NCBI RefSeq assembly: GCF_006483445.1 | Contig: NZ_PPPT01000155.1 | Span: forward strand, 1-47,831 | Direction of reading: 5' to 3' | DNA length: 47,831 nt | Origin: Bradyrhizobium guangdongense | GTDB taxonomy: Bacteria > Pseudomonadota > Alphaproteobacteria > Rhizobiales > Xanthobacteraceae | Shown here: positions 24,089 through 32,642 of the stretch, piece by piece | Numbering within the stretch: position 1 is the stretch's first letter | Layout of the letters: each line of letters starts with the position of its first letter | Position numbers and translations under genes: made by a program | Notes under the pieces: generated by a model | What the model was told of the DNA's origin: nothing | Databases searched by the model: none | The model's input: only the letters and a program-made list of their open reading frames with translations

Positions 24089-25222
24089 TCACTCCGCAAC
24101 CAGCGCATTCATGTGCTCGACCGCCTCGGCAAAGTCCTCCTTGAACTCCTGCACCACAGCACCCGCCGATTTTACGCTGTCGATCAGCCCGACGCCCTGG
24201 CCGACGAAATAGCTGACGAGGTCGCGCGCCTTGGCGTTCCCCGCGGCGGCTGCGCGGTCGATCGAGTTGAAGGCGTCGCGGCTGACAATGCTCTGCAGCG
24301 GCATCGGCAGCGCCCCGGGGCTCTCCGGCGCACGGTCCCAGGCATCGGTCCAGACCGAGCGGAGCTGGCGCGCCGGTTTTCCGGTGCGACCCTTCGAGCG
24401 CACGGCGTCCCGGGAGGAGGCCGCGATCATCTTCTCCCGGAAGATTTCCGTGGTCTCGGATTCGACGGTGGCCAACCACACCGATCCGGTCCAGGCGCCC
24501 GCCGCGCCCATCGCCATGCAGGCCGCCATCTGCCTGCCCGTCATGATGCCGCCGGCCGCGAGCACCGGCACGTCGCGCATCGGCTTGATCGCCTTGATCA
24601 CCTCGGGGACCAGCACCATGGTCGAGACCTCGCCGCAATGGCCGCCGGCCTCGGTGCCCTGTGCGACCAGGATATCGACGCCGGCTGCCACGGTGCGCAC
24701 CGCGTGCTCCTTGGCGCCGACGAGCGCCGCGACCGGCACGCCGTGCTTCTTGCCCATCTCGATCATCGATTTTGGCGGCACGCCGAGCGCATTCGCGATC
24801 AGGCGGATCGGATGGTCAAAGGAAACCTCGAGAAGCTGCAGCGCCGTCTTGGCGTCGAATGGCTGCGGCTGGTTGTCCGCCACGCTCGTGGTCGAGAGCT
24901 CGATGTCGTACTTCTTCAGGAGGCTTTTGGTGTAGTCGCGATGCGCCTGCGGCACGCGCGCTTCCAGGCTTTTCCAGGTGACGTCCTTCTCGCCCGCGGT
25001 CGAGATGTTCTCGGGGATCAGCACGTCAACGCCATAGGGTTTGCCGTCGACATGGGCGTCGATCCATTTCAGCTCGCGCTCGAGCGTATCCGGCGTGTGC
25101 ACGGTGGCGCCCAGCACGCCAAAGCCGCCGGCGCGGCTCACGGCGGCGACGACGTCGCGGCAATGGCTGAAGGCGAACAGCGGGAACTCGATCCCCAGCA
25201 TCTCGCAGATCGGCGATTTCAT
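24089..25222 (-). CDS. Nitronate monooxygenase / 2-nitropropane dioxygenase-family FMN protein
   Basis: A 377-residue TIM-barrel FMN enzyme. AQGTEAGGHCGE carries the conserved His of the family and PVLAAGGIMTGRQ binds the FMN phosphate. The family contains true nitronate monooxygenases but also enoyl-CoA reductases used in ring catabolism (the mycobacterial IpdC type is annotated the same way). Its neighbours, a thiolase-like protein downstream and a divergent Baeyer-Villiger monooxygenase, make a CoA-ester role worth considering. An RBS-like GGGAGAG precedes the start. Confidence 0.85.
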   Translation of the reverse strand: MKSPICEMLGIEFPLFAFSHCRDVVAAVSRAGGFGVLGATVHTPDTLERELKWIDAHVDGKPYGVDVLIPENISTAGEKDVTWKSLEARVPQAHRDYTKSLLKKYDIELSTTSVADNQPQPFDAKTALQLLEVSFDHPIRLIANALGVPPKSMIEMGKKHGVPVAALVGAKEHAVRTVAAGVDILVAQGTEAGGHCGEVSTMVLVPEVIKAIKPMRDVPVLAAGGIMTGRQMAACMAMGAAGAWTGSVWLATVESETTEIFREKMIAASSRDAVRSKGRTGKPARQLRSVWTDAWDRAPESPGALPMPLQSIVSRDAFNSIDRAAAAGNAKARDLVSYFVGQGVGLIDSVKSAGAVVQEFKEDFAEAVEHMNALVAE

Positions 25223-25483
25223 GTGTCTCTCCCGGCGGCGACAGCTTGTGCGTCTGCTCTTCTTGCTTTGACTGGCGAATGCGCTCGCGACGCTAACTCA
25301 TCGCGTGCGGCCATGCCAAGCCGGATTTCTACGCGTAACTTGCGTGCAGGCGCCGTGTGCGGGAAGAGGCATTCCGCCGTGCAAAATTAGCAGAGGTGCG
25401 CGTGCGGTTTTGCCTCTTGCGCTTTGGCTGTCTCGATAGAATGCTGCCTGCAAACAAGACCAAGAACGAGGGAGCGCCTAGTC

Positions 25484-27142
25484 ATGTCAGCGCCGTCGAG
25501 CCCGGCTTCTCAAGCCAGCGAAGCCTATGACGTCGTCATCGTTGGTGCGGGCTTTGCCGGCATGTACATGCTGCATCGCCTGCGCGGGCTTGGGTTATCG
25601 GCGCGGGTTTTTGAGCAAGGTGGCGGCGTCGGTGGCACCTGGTACTGGAACCGATATCCCGGCGCGCGTTGCGACGTCGAGAGCATGCAGTACTCCTACT
25701 CGTTCTCCGACGAGCTGCAGCAGGAATGGGACTGGAGCGAGCGCTACGCGCCGCAGCCGGAGATCTTGAAATACGCCAACCACGTCGCCGACCGTTTTGA
25801 CCTGCGTCGCGACATCCAGTTCGAAACGCGCGTGGATCGTGCCGAGTTCGACGAGCGATCGAGTACATGGTCGGTCACGACATCCGATGGCAAGACGGTC
25901 AGCGCAAGCTTCGTCGTGCTCGCCACCGGCTGCCTTTCAAACGCGCGAAAACCCGACATCAAGGGCCTCGATATCTTCAAGGGCCCAGTCTATCACACCA
26001 GCAACTGGCCGCATGAGCCGATCGATTTCACCGGTCTGCGCGTCGGCATCATCGGCACCGGCTCGTCCGGCATCCAGTCGGTGCCCGTGATCGCCGAACA
26101 GGCGAAACATCTGACGGTGTTCCAGCGCACGCCAAATTACTCGATTCCCGCGCGCAACGCGCCGCTCACGCCCGCGGAGCGCAAGACGTTTCGCGACAAC
26201 TATCCGGCGATCCGGCATTTTGCCCGCTGGGAGGCGCGCAACGGCATCTACACCGAGCTGCCCGACCGCGGCGCGCTCGACGATGGCGACAATGAGCGCC
26301 GGGCCAAATACGAGGCAAGGTGGGCGCGGGGCGGCCTCACCTTCATGTCGGTCTACAACAATCTCGGGCTCGACAAGACGGCGAACGACACCGCCGCCGG
26401 CTTTGTCCGCGAGAAGATCGGCGAGACGGTGAGGGACCCCGCGACTGCAAAGGCGTTGCAGCCGACCACCTATCCGATCGGCACCAAGCGCATCTGCATC
26501 GACACCGATTATTTCGAGACCTTCAACCGCCCCAACGTCTCCCTGGTCGACATCAAGACCAATCCGATCGAGGAGATCACCGCGAATGCCGTGCGTGTCG
26601 CGGGTCACGATCACGAGGTCGACGCGCTGGTGCTCGCGACCGGTTTCGACGCCATGACCGGCTCGGTCGCCAGGATCGACATCCGTGGCCGCGGTGGCAA
26701 AACGCTGAACCAGAAATGGGCGGAGGGGCCAAAGACCTATCTCGGCCTGATGAGTGCGGGCTTTCCAAACCTCTTCATCATCACGGGGCCGGGCAGCCCG
26801 TCGGTGTTGTCGAACATGATCGTCTCGATCGAGCAGCATGTCGACTGGATCGCCGACTGCCTCGTCTACATGCGCGAGCAGGGTCTTGCGACCATGGAAG
26901 CGGACGTGGACGCAGAGGAGAAATGGGTCGCTCACGTCAACGACGTCGCCCACGGCACGCTCTATCCGCAAGCCAATTCCTGGTACATGGGCGCCAACAT
27001 CCCCGGCAAGCCGCGCATCTTCATGCCCTATATCGGCGGCGTCGGCGTCTACCGACAGATCTGCAACGACATCGCCGCGAAGGGCTATGAGGGGTTTGTG
27101 ATGGGCCGGGCGGAGCAGCCGAGGCGGGCGGCGGCATCCTGA
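25484..27142 (+). CDS. Baeyer-Villiger-type flavin monooxygenase
   Basis: A 552-residue class B flavoprotein monooxygenase that inserts oxygen next to a ketone using FAD and NADPH. The FAD motif GAGFAG is at 21-26, GGTWYWNRYPGARCD follows at 50-64, and the Baeyer-Villiger fingerprint FKGPVYHTSNWP is at 165-176. The NADPH motif GTGSSG is at 191-196. Size and motifs resemble cyclohexanone, cyclopentanone and steroid monooxygenases. The ATG at 25484 is preferred over one 20 codons upstream because it follows GAGGGAG. Substrate unknown; a cyclic ketone is plausible given the CoA-ester genes around it. Confidence 0.9.
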   Translation: MSAPSSPASQASEAYDVVIVGAGFAGMYMLHRLRGLGLSARVFEQGGGVGGTWYWNRYPGARCDVESMQYSYSFSDELQQEWDWSERYAPQPEILKYANHVADRFDLRRDIQFETRVDRAEFDERSSTWSVTTSDGKTVSASFVVLATGCLSNARKPDIKGLDIFKGPVYHTSNWPHEPIDFTGLRVGIIGTGSSGIQSVPVIAEQAKHLTVFQRTPNYSIPARNAPLTPAERKTFRDNYPAIRHFARWEARNGIYTELPDRGALDDGDNERRAKYEARWARGGLTFMSVYNNLGLDKTANDTAAGFVREKIGETVRDPATAKALQPTTYPIGTKRICIDTDYFETFNRPNVSLVDIKTNPIEEITANAVRVAGHDHEVDALVLATGFDAMTGSVARIDIRGRGGKTLNQKWAEGPKTYLGLMSAGFPNLFIITGPGSPSVLSNMIVSIEQHVDWIADCLVYMREQGLATMEADVDAEEKWVAHVNDVAHGTLYPQANSWYMGANIPGKPRIFMPYIGGVGVYRQICNDIAAKGYEGFVMGRAEQPRRAAAS

Positions 27143-27261
27143 GTGCGCCGTCATGACGAAACGGGGAGGGCGCCCATCGCGCCATGCATCCCGGCTCCCT
27201 TGCGAAGTGCCCAATTGTCGTTAGCTATCACCCCACGCCATTTCGCGCTGGAGCTATCAGC

Positions 27262-28137
27262 ATGACCGACGCCCCCTACGAGCCGCCAAGAGTCTGGACC
27301 TGGGACAAGGAGAGCGGCGGCCGCTTTGCCAGCATCAACCGCCCGATCGCCGGCCCCACGCACGAGAAGGAGCTGCCGGTTGGCAAGCACCCCTTCCAGC
27401 TCTATTCGCTGGCGACGCCGAACGGCGTCAAGGTCACCGTGATGTTCGAGGAGCTTCTGGCGGCCGGCCACAGTGGGGCGGAGTACGACGCCTGGCTGAT
27501 CAAGATCGACGGCAACCAGTTCGGCAGCGGTTTTGTCGACGTCAACCCGAACTCCAAGATTCCGGCGCTGATGGATCGCAGCGGGCCGACGCCGATCCGG
27601 GTGTTCGAGTCAGGCGCGATCCTGATGCATCTTGCGGAAAAGTTCGGCGCGTTCCTGCCGACCGGCGGCCAGGCGCGGGCGGAGTGCCTGTCCTGGCTGT
27701 TCTGGCAGATGGGCAGTGCGCCGTTCCTCGGCGGCGGCTTTGGCCACTTCTACGCCTATGCGCCGACCAAGATCGAATACGCCATCAACCGCTACGCGAT
27801 GGAAGTGAAGCGCCAGCTTGACGTGCTCGACCGCCGCCTCGCCGACAACGAGTATCTCGCAGGCCAAGACTACACGATCGCCGACATGGCGACCTGGCCG
27901 TGGTACGGCGCACTCGCCAAGGGTCTCGTCTATGGCGCCGGCGAGTTTTTGTCCGTGCAGGACTACAAGAACGTCCAGCGCTGGACCGACCAGATCGCAA
28001 AACGTCCCGCCGTGAAGCGCGGCCGCATGGTCAACCGCATCTCCGGCGACCCCGCCAGCCAGTTGCACGAGCGCCATGACGCCAGCGATTTCGAGACGAA
28101 GACGCAGGACAAGATCGGCGAGCCCGCGGCGACGTAA
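27262..28137 (+). CDS. yghU: Glutathione-dependent disulfide-bond oxidoreductase, YghU-type GST
   Basis: A 291-residue glutathione S-transferase of the Nu class. The long N-terminal extension WTWDKESGG...SINRPIAGPTHEKELPVG is diagnostic, the thioredoxin-like domain carries LATPNGVKVT (50-59), and ESGAILMHLAEKFG binds the glutathione gamma-glutamyl group. The C-terminal helical domain includes DYTIADMATWPWYG. These enzymes reduce disulfides or organic hydroperoxides with glutathione. The start at 27262 gives the family N-terminus; an in-frame ATG 26 codons earlier is less likely. Confidence 0.9.
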   Translation: MTDAPYEPPRVWTWDKESGGRFASINRPIAGPTHEKELPVGKHPFQLYSLATPNGVKVTVMFEELLAAGHSGAEYDAWLIKIDGNQFGSGFVDVNPNSKIPALMDRSGPTPIRVFESGAILMHLAEKFGAFLPTGGQARAECLSWLFWQMGSAPFLGGGFGHFYAYAPTKIEYAINRYAMEVKRQLDVLDRRLADNEYLAGQDYTIADMATWPWYGALAKGLVYGAGEFLSVQDYKNVQRWTDQIAKRPAVKRGRMVNRISGDPASQLHERHDASDFETKTQDKIGEPAAT

Positions 28138-28149
28138 GATTTTTCTTCG

Positions 28150-28309
28150 CCTCTCCCCGCTTGCGGGGAGAGGCCGGATTGCGCCGAGCGATGCGAAGCA
28201 TCGTTCGAAGCAATCCGGGTGAGGGGGACTCTCCGCGAATCCATCTCTCACCGTCCTCGCGGAGACTCCCCCTCACCCCAACCCTCTCCCCGCAAGCGGG
28301 GCGAGGGGG
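28150..28309. repeat. Compound inverted-repeat element, CCTCTCCCCGC family
   Basis: A perfect hairpin CCTCTCCCCGC-TT-GCGGGGAGAGG (28150-28173) is followed by long arms 28219-28238 and 28257-28276, which match at 19 of 20 positions, and by a third hairpin, CTCTCCCCGCAAGCGGGG. It fills the convergent gap between yghU and the GNAT-GFA gene. Confidence 0.87.
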
Positions 28310-28317
28310 CAGACGTC

Positions 28318-29043
28318 CTAATCCGGCAGCATCTCGCCGGACCCACCCAACTCCGCCGGCAAATCCCGGTACTTCGGCAGACCGTCGCGCACCGACACCA
28401 TCTTGCTTCCGTAGTTCGCGTGCAGCGTCGGCTCGTGGGTGTAGCCTTTCAGCAGATTGGCATAGACGTCGATTAGCCGCATGCGCGGGTGTGCGGTCAT
28501 GACGTGGCCGCCGCAACGCTTGCAGAATTTTCGGTCGGAATGCTCGGTCTTGCTGAACGTCCCGATCTCGCTTTCGCCTCGGGTGACACGGACGCTGTCG
28601 GCCTTCCACAGGCTGAAGGCGTTGATAGGGGCGGCCGACCACGCCTGGCAATCGGCGCAATGGCAATAGCCGGCGAAGAGGGGCTTGCCTGAGGCCTCGA
28701 CCTCGACGGCGCCGCAGAAGCAGCCGGCCTTGTAGCTCGTCTCAGGCTCCACTTGCGCGTCGTCGCCCTCGACCAGCAGGTCGTTGTAAGCGATGTTCTT
28801 CTTCATGTAGTTGCGGATGAAGTCGCATTCGACCGAGAGCTTGCGTCCCTGCGCGCGCACCGCATCCAGCGTCGCGCGGCCGAGCTTTGAGCCGATGCCG
28901 CGGCCGCCGAGCTCCGGCGGCACCTCGGTATGGACGAGCGTGATGAACTCAGGTGTCTTGCGGTAGGTGACGAAGGCGACGTGACCGTCGACGTCGAGCT
29001 CGAATCGCTCGCGCTCTTCATTGTCGCGGAATGCTTCCGGCAT
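28318..29043 (-). CDS. Fusion of YjdJ-type GNAT acetyltransferase and GFA zinc domain
   Basis: A 241-residue two-domain protein. Residues 1-95 are a small GNAT-like N-acetyltransferase (acetyl-CoA loop VPPELGGRGIGSKLG at 41-55; FIRNYMKKN near 75-83). Residues 104-230 are a GFA domain with all seven zinc cysteines: Cys108 and 110, Cys127, 129 and 132, Cys174 and 177 (CxC, CxCxxC, CxxC). GFA proteins bind glutathione adducts such as S-hydroxymethylglutathione. Both domains are in one uninterrupted frame, so the fusion is real in this sequence. It starts 11 bases after the flavin reductase gene with an AGGGAG site, so they are co-transcribed. The combined function is unknown. Confidence 0.87.
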   Translation of the reverse strand: MPEAFRDNEERERFELDVDGHVAFVTYRKTPEFITLVHTEVPPELGGRGIGSKLGRATLDAVRAQGRKLSVECDFIRNYMKKNIAYNDLLVEGDDAQVEPETSYKAGCFCGAVEVEASGKPLFAGYCHCADCQAWSAAPINAFSLWKADSVRVTRGESEIGTFSKTEHSDRKFCKRCGGHVMTAHPRMRLIDVYANLLKGYTHEPTLHANYGSKMVSVRDGLPKYRDLPAELGGSGEMLPD

Positions 29044-29054
29044 CGTCTCGCTCC

Positions 29055-29672
29055 CTATTTGCGCTTCGCACCCTGGGCCGCCGGAAACACCACGCGGTCG
29101 TCGGTGCGGCAGTAGCGGTCCGCGAACATGCGCCCGATCGGATGATAGCGCTCCATATGCACCCGCATCGCCTCACCATCCCAAAGCTCGTCGCGGATGT
29201 GGAAATGGATGCCTTCGCACATGATCAGCTTGCGATCGTCATTGACGTCGATCAGCTTCCACAGCTTGCACTCCATCGCCCAGGGCGTGTCGGCAAGGCG
29301 CGGCACCGCGATCCTGGTCGAGGGCGCAAGCTTTAGCCCGAGATAGTCGGGTTCGCCGATGTCGGGCGGAAAATCGCCGCTGCTTTCGTGCATGGCTTGC
29401 GCCAGCGGCTCATCGGCGATGTTGACCACGAATTCGCCGGTCGCCTGGATGTTGAGAAACGTATCCTTGTCCTCGCCATTGGGCTTGCGGTTTGCCGCGA
29501 ACATGCAGAGCGGCGGATCCTCGCAGAAGGCGTTGAAGAAGCTGAAGGGTGCCGCGTTGACGATGCCGGTCGGCCCCACCGAAGTCACCCAGGCGATCGG
29601 CCGCGGCAGGACGAAGGAGGTTAGCACCTTGTAGCGCTCGCGTGGCGTCAGGTCGCTGGCGGCGTATTCCAT
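29055..29672 (-). CDS. Flavin reductase-like / flavoprotein-domain protein
   Basis: A 205-residue protein of the DIM6/NTAB flavin reductase family with a split-barrel FMN fold: RPIAWVTSVGPTGIVNAAPFS in the N-terminal part, then FVVNIADEPLAQAMH. Members either reduce flavin for a two-component monooxygenase or act as FMN-containing oxidoreductases. The ATG at 29672 (MEYAASDLTPRERYK) is preferred to the longer frame, which runs into a repeat element. It is upstream of the GNAT-GFA gene in the same operon. Confidence 0.85.
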   Translation of the reverse strand: MEYAASDLTPRERYKVLTSFVLPRPIAWVTSVGPTGIVNAAPFSFFNAFCEDPPLCMFAANRKPNGEDKDTFLNIQATGEFVVNIADEPLAQAMHESSGDFPPDIGEPDYLGLKLAPSTRIAVPRLADTPWAMECKLWKLIDVNDDRKLIMCEGIHFHIRDELWDGEAMRVHMERYHPIGRMFADRYCRTDDRVVFPAAQGAKRK

Positions 29673-29718
29673 GGTGGCTCCAGTGGGGGCTGGGCAGCTC
29701 GACGCAAGACTAATTCTT

Positions 29719-29805
29719 GTAGGGTGGGCAAAGCGAAGCGTGCCCACCGCTTCTGTCCGAGATCGAAGTGGTGGGCACGGCGCGATGCGCCTTTGCCCAC
29801 CCTAC
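29719..29805. repeat. Inverted-repeat element, GTAGGGTGGGCAAAG family
   Basis: Perfect outer arms GTAGGGTGGGCAAAG / CTTTGCCCACCCTAC enclose CGTGCCCACC / GGTGGGCACG. It sits between the acyl-CoA dehydrogenase gene and the flavin reductase gene. Close to the element at 22256-22373. Confidence 0.88.
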
Positions 29806-29821
29806 GATTTCTGAGATGGCC

Positions 29822-31096
29822 TTACGCCATGCTCAGCTCGTGCCGTCCGACCACCATCCAGTGCACCTCGTCCGGACCGTCCGCGAAGCGGAGGTGGCGG
29901 ACGTCCTGGTACATCTCGGCGAGCGGGGTCCAGTGCGAGATGCCGGTGGCGCCGTGCATCTGGATCGACTGGTCGATGATCTTGCAGGCGCGCTCCGGCA
30001 CCATGGCCTTGACCATGGAGACCCAGACGCGGGCTTCCTTGTTGCCGAGCACGTCCATCGCCTTGGCCGCCTTCAGCACCATTAGCCGCATCGCCTCGAT
30101 CTCGCAGCGGGCCTGCGCGATGATCTGCATGTTGCCGCCGAGATGGGCGATCTTCTTGCCGAAGGCCTCGCGGGTGAGGCCACGCTGCACCATCAAATCG
30201 AGCGCCTTCTCGGCCTTGCCGATGGTGCGCATGCAGTGATGGATGCGGCCGGGGCCGAGGCGGAGCTGCGAGATCTCGAAGCCGCGGCCTTCGCCGAGCA
30301 GCATGTTCTCCTTGGGCACGCGGACATTGTTGAAGCGCATGTGCATGTGGCCGCGCGGCGCATGGTCCTGCCCGAACACATACATGGGGCCGAGCACCTC
30401 GACGCCGGGCGTGTCGCGCGGCACCAGGATCTGCGACTGCTGCTTGCTCGGGGCCGCGTCCGGGTTGGTCTTCACCATCACGATGAGGATCTTGCAGCGG
30501 GGATCGCCGACACCGGAGATGTAGTACTTCTCGCCGTTGATGACCCATTCGTCGCCGACGAGCTTTGCGGTGGTCGAGATGTTCTTGGCATCGGAGGAGG
30601 CGACGTTCGGCTCCGTCATCACATAGGCGGAGCGGATCTCGCCGTTCATCAACGGCTTCAGCCACTTTTCCTTCTGCTCCTTGGTGCCGACGCGCTCCAG
30701 CACCTCCATGTTGCCGGTGTCGGGCGCCGAGCAGTTCATGGTCTCGGAGGCCAGCGGGCTCTTGCCGAGCTCGGAGGCGATATAGGCGTAGTCGAGGTTC
30801 TTCAGGCCCTGGCCGGTCTCGTCATCGGGCAGGAAGAAATTCCACAGGCCTTCCTTCTTGGCCTTGTTCTTGGCGACCTCGAGCACCTCGAGCTGCTTTG
30901 GCGTGAAGCTCCAGCGGTCCTCTTTGCCTTCGCCGGCCTTGGCGAACTCGATCGACATCGGCTCGACGGTGTCGCGGATGAATTTTTTCACATGGTCGTA
31001 GAGCGGACGGACCTGGTCCGACATGCGGAGGTCGTTGAGATCGTCGCCGGGATTGAGGGTGTAGTTGGTCGTGCGGGGCACATAGCTGTGTTTCAT
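29822..31096 (-). CDS. ACAD10/11-type acyl-CoA dehydrogenase (LvaC-like)
   Basis: A 424-residue acyl-CoA dehydrogenase-fold flavoprotein. Its signature segments, APDTGNMEVL (124-133), TEPNVASSDA (161-170), GRGFEISQLRLGPGRIHHCMR (270-290, shown in part) and RFADGPDEVH near 404-413, are those of the dehydrogenase domain of animal ACAD10/ACAD11 and of LvaC in levulinate catabolism. The position that is the catalytic Glu in ordinary acyl-CoA dehydrogenases is Asp406 here (FADG for YEGT). In this family the enzyme processes 4-phosphoacyl-CoA rather than simply desaturating. The matching kinase and DUF6285 genes are 2.5 kb away at 33609-34975. The assignment rests on remembered family motifs; an ordinary long-chain dehydrogenase is less likely. 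Confidence 0.87.
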   Translation of the reverse strand: MKHSYVPRTTNYTLNPGDDLNDLRMSDQVRPLYDHVKKFIRDTVEPMSIEFAKAGEGKEDRWSFTPKQLEVLEVAKNKAKKEGLWNFFLPDDETGQGLKNLDYAYIASELGKSPLASETMNCSAPDTGNMEVLERVGTKEQKEKWLKPLMNGEIRSAYVMTEPNVASSDAKNISTTAKLVGDEWVINGEKYYISGVGDPRCKILIVMVKTNPDAAPSKQQSQILVPRDTPGVEVLGPMYVFGQDHAPRGHMHMRFNNVRVPKENMLLGEGRGFEISQLRLGPGRIHHCMRTIGKAEKALDLMVQRGLTREAFGKKIAHLGGNMQIIAQARCEIEAMRLMVLKAAKAMDVLGNKEARVWVSMVKAMVPERACKIIDQSIQMHGATGISHWTPLAEMYQDVRHLRFADGPDEVHWMVVGRHELSMA

Positions 31097-31252
31097 TCTT
31101 CTTCCTCCCGTTTCGCTGAAGTCGCGTTGCGGCCGACAATAGACGCCGCGCCGTCAAAGCGCGAGTGCGCATTTGGCGCTATCTCTGCCGCGTCGCGGAA
31201 AATCGGCGCGGCGTTTGAAATGCTGTTTGAATGTTGTCGAGTGATCCAGTGC

Positions 31253-31334
31253 GTAGCCCGGATGGAGCGCAGCGTAATCCGGGACACAGTTGGCCTCACA
31301 TGACCCGGATTACGCTGCGCTCCATCCTGGCTAC
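31253..31334. repeat. Inverted-repeat element, GTAGCCCGGATGGAGCGC family
   Basis: Arms 31253-31283 and 31304-31334 match at 30 of 31 positions. The element lies downstream of the VOC gene. The element at 31775-31857, on the other side of the same gene, belongs to the same family. Confidence 0.9.
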
Positions 31335-31357
31335 CGCAGTTGGTTGGGCCGGCTAGC

Positions 31358-31738
31358 TCAAGCCGGCATCCTATGCATCGCGCAGATTTTGTTGCCGTCG
31401 AGATCGCGCAAATAGGCGAGATAGAGCTTGTTCCCCGCGCCCTCGCGGATCCCTGGCGGATTCTCGATCGGCGTTCCACCGGCCGCGACGCCGGCCGCGT
31501 GCCACTTGTCTACCTGCTCGGGCGAGGTGGCTGCAAAGCCGATGGTGCCGCCGTTCGCGCAGGTGGCCGGCTCGCCGTTGATCGGCTTGGTCACCGAGAA
31601 CACGCCGGTCTTGGTGATGTAGAAAATGCGATGGCCATCGACGCGCGCGGGGCGCACGTCCAGTGTGCCGAGCAGCGTGTCGTAGAACGCCTTGGCCTTG
31701 TCGAGATCGTTGGTGCCGACCATAATGTGCGAGAACAT
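31358..31738 (-). CDS. VOC-family (glyoxalase/bleomycin resistance) protein
   Basis: A 126-residue single-module-pair vicinal oxygen chelate protein. It starts with the typical FSHIMVGTNDLDKAKAFYDTLLG (2-24) and ends with KLYLAYLRDLDGNKICAMHR. Members are metal-dependent lyases, dioxygenases, epimerases or binding proteins; the sequence does not decide which. It is flanked on both sides by copies of the same palindromic repeat family, separating it from the SDR gene upstream and the acyl-CoA dehydrogenase gene downstream. Confidence 0.87.
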   Translation of the reverse strand: MFSHIMVGTNDLDKAKAFYDTLLGTLDVRPARVDGHRIFYITKTGVFSVTKPINGEPATCANGGTIGFAATSPEQVDKWHAAGVAAGGTPIENPPGIREGAGNKLYLAYLRDLDGNKICAMHRMPA

Positions 31739-31774
31739 GGTTCTTCCTCTCCCTCAGCTCTTATCGCTAGTCCT

Positions 31775-31857
31775 GTAGCCCGGATGGAGCGCAGCGCAAT
31801 CCGGGAAACCTTCCTCATTCAAAAGTCCCGGATTGCGCTGCGCTCCATCCGAGCTAC
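31775..31857. repeat. Inverted-repeat element, GTAGCCCGGATGGAGCGC family
   Basis: Arms 31775-31806 and 31826-31857 pair almost perfectly around a 19-base AT-richer loop. It separates the SDR gene from the VOC gene. Its arms are nearly identical to those of 31253-31334. Confidence 0.9.
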
Positions 31858-31862
31858 GAGAC

Positions 31863-32642
31863 TCAAAACGCCGTATAGCCGCCGTCGATCACGAAGGTGT
31901 CGGCGGTGTGATAGGACGATGCCTTGCTCATGAGATAGACGGCGATTCCGCCGAAATCTGAAGGCTCGCCGAAGCGGCGCATGGGAATGCGCGGCATGAC
32001 GTTGGCGACGAACTTTTCGTTGGCCATGATTCCGGCGGTCATGTCGCTCTTGATCCAGCCCGGAAGGATCGCGTTGGCGGTGACGCCATGGCGCGACAGT
32101 TCCACGCCGAGCGCGCGCACCAGCGCGTTGATCGCGGCCTTGGTCGCTGCGTAGTGCTCATTGCGCGCGGTGCCGAAGATCGAGGCGAGGCTCGAGGTCG
32201 CAACCAGCCGGCCGAAGGGATCGCCGGCATTGGCGCGGTCGGTCATGTGCCTGGCGGCGGCCTGGAAGGCGTGGAAGACGCCGTCGAGATTGGTCGCAAA
32301 CATCGTGCGCCATTCCTCCTCGGTACGCTCGACGAAGGAGCGGCGTCCGCCGCCGCCGATGCCGGCATTGGCAAAGCAGCCGTCGACACGGCCGAAGGTG
32401 TCGAGCGTCGCCTTCATCGCTGCGTTGACGGATTTGGGATCGGTGACGTCGCAGACGCGCGTGTCGACCTTACCGGACAGGCCGGCCATGCTGGCGGCGG
32501 CAGCCTTGTTCTTGTCGGCGTTGCGGCCCCAGATCGAGACATTGCAGCCCTGGCCCGCCAGCGCCTGGGCAATGCCGAGTCCGATACCGCCATTGCCGCC
32601 GGTGATCACGGCCACGCGGCCGGTGAGGTCGAAGATGGTCAT
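31863..32642 (-). CDS. SDR-family oxidoreductase (canonical active site)
   Basis: A 259-residue classical short-chain dehydrogenase. The cofactor motif TGGNGGIG is at 14-21, the catalytic serine is in TSSLAS (149-154), and YAATK places Tyr164 and Lys168. Its C-terminus has the usual FVIDGG. It probably oxidises or reduces a hydroxy/oxo acyl group. It heads the minus-strand run that continues to the ACAD11-like gene and is divergent from the PaaG-kinase-DUF6285 operon, so it is a candidate for the oxo-acyl-CoA reductase (LvaD-like) step. The start at 32642 removes a 36-codon extension that is not family-like. Confidence 0.88.
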   Translation of the reverse strand: MTIFDLTGRVAVITGGNGGIGLGIAQALAGQGCNVSIWGRNADKNKAAAASMAGLSGKVDTRVCDVTDPKSVNAAMKATLDTFGRVDGCFANAGIGGGGRRSFVERTEEEWRTMFATNLDGVFHAFQAAARHMTDRANAGDPFGRLVATSSLASIFGTARNEHYAATKAAINALVRALGVELSRHGVTANAILPGWIKSDMTAGIMANEKFVANVMPRIPMRRFGEPSDFGGIAVYLMSKASSYHTADTFVIDGGYTAF

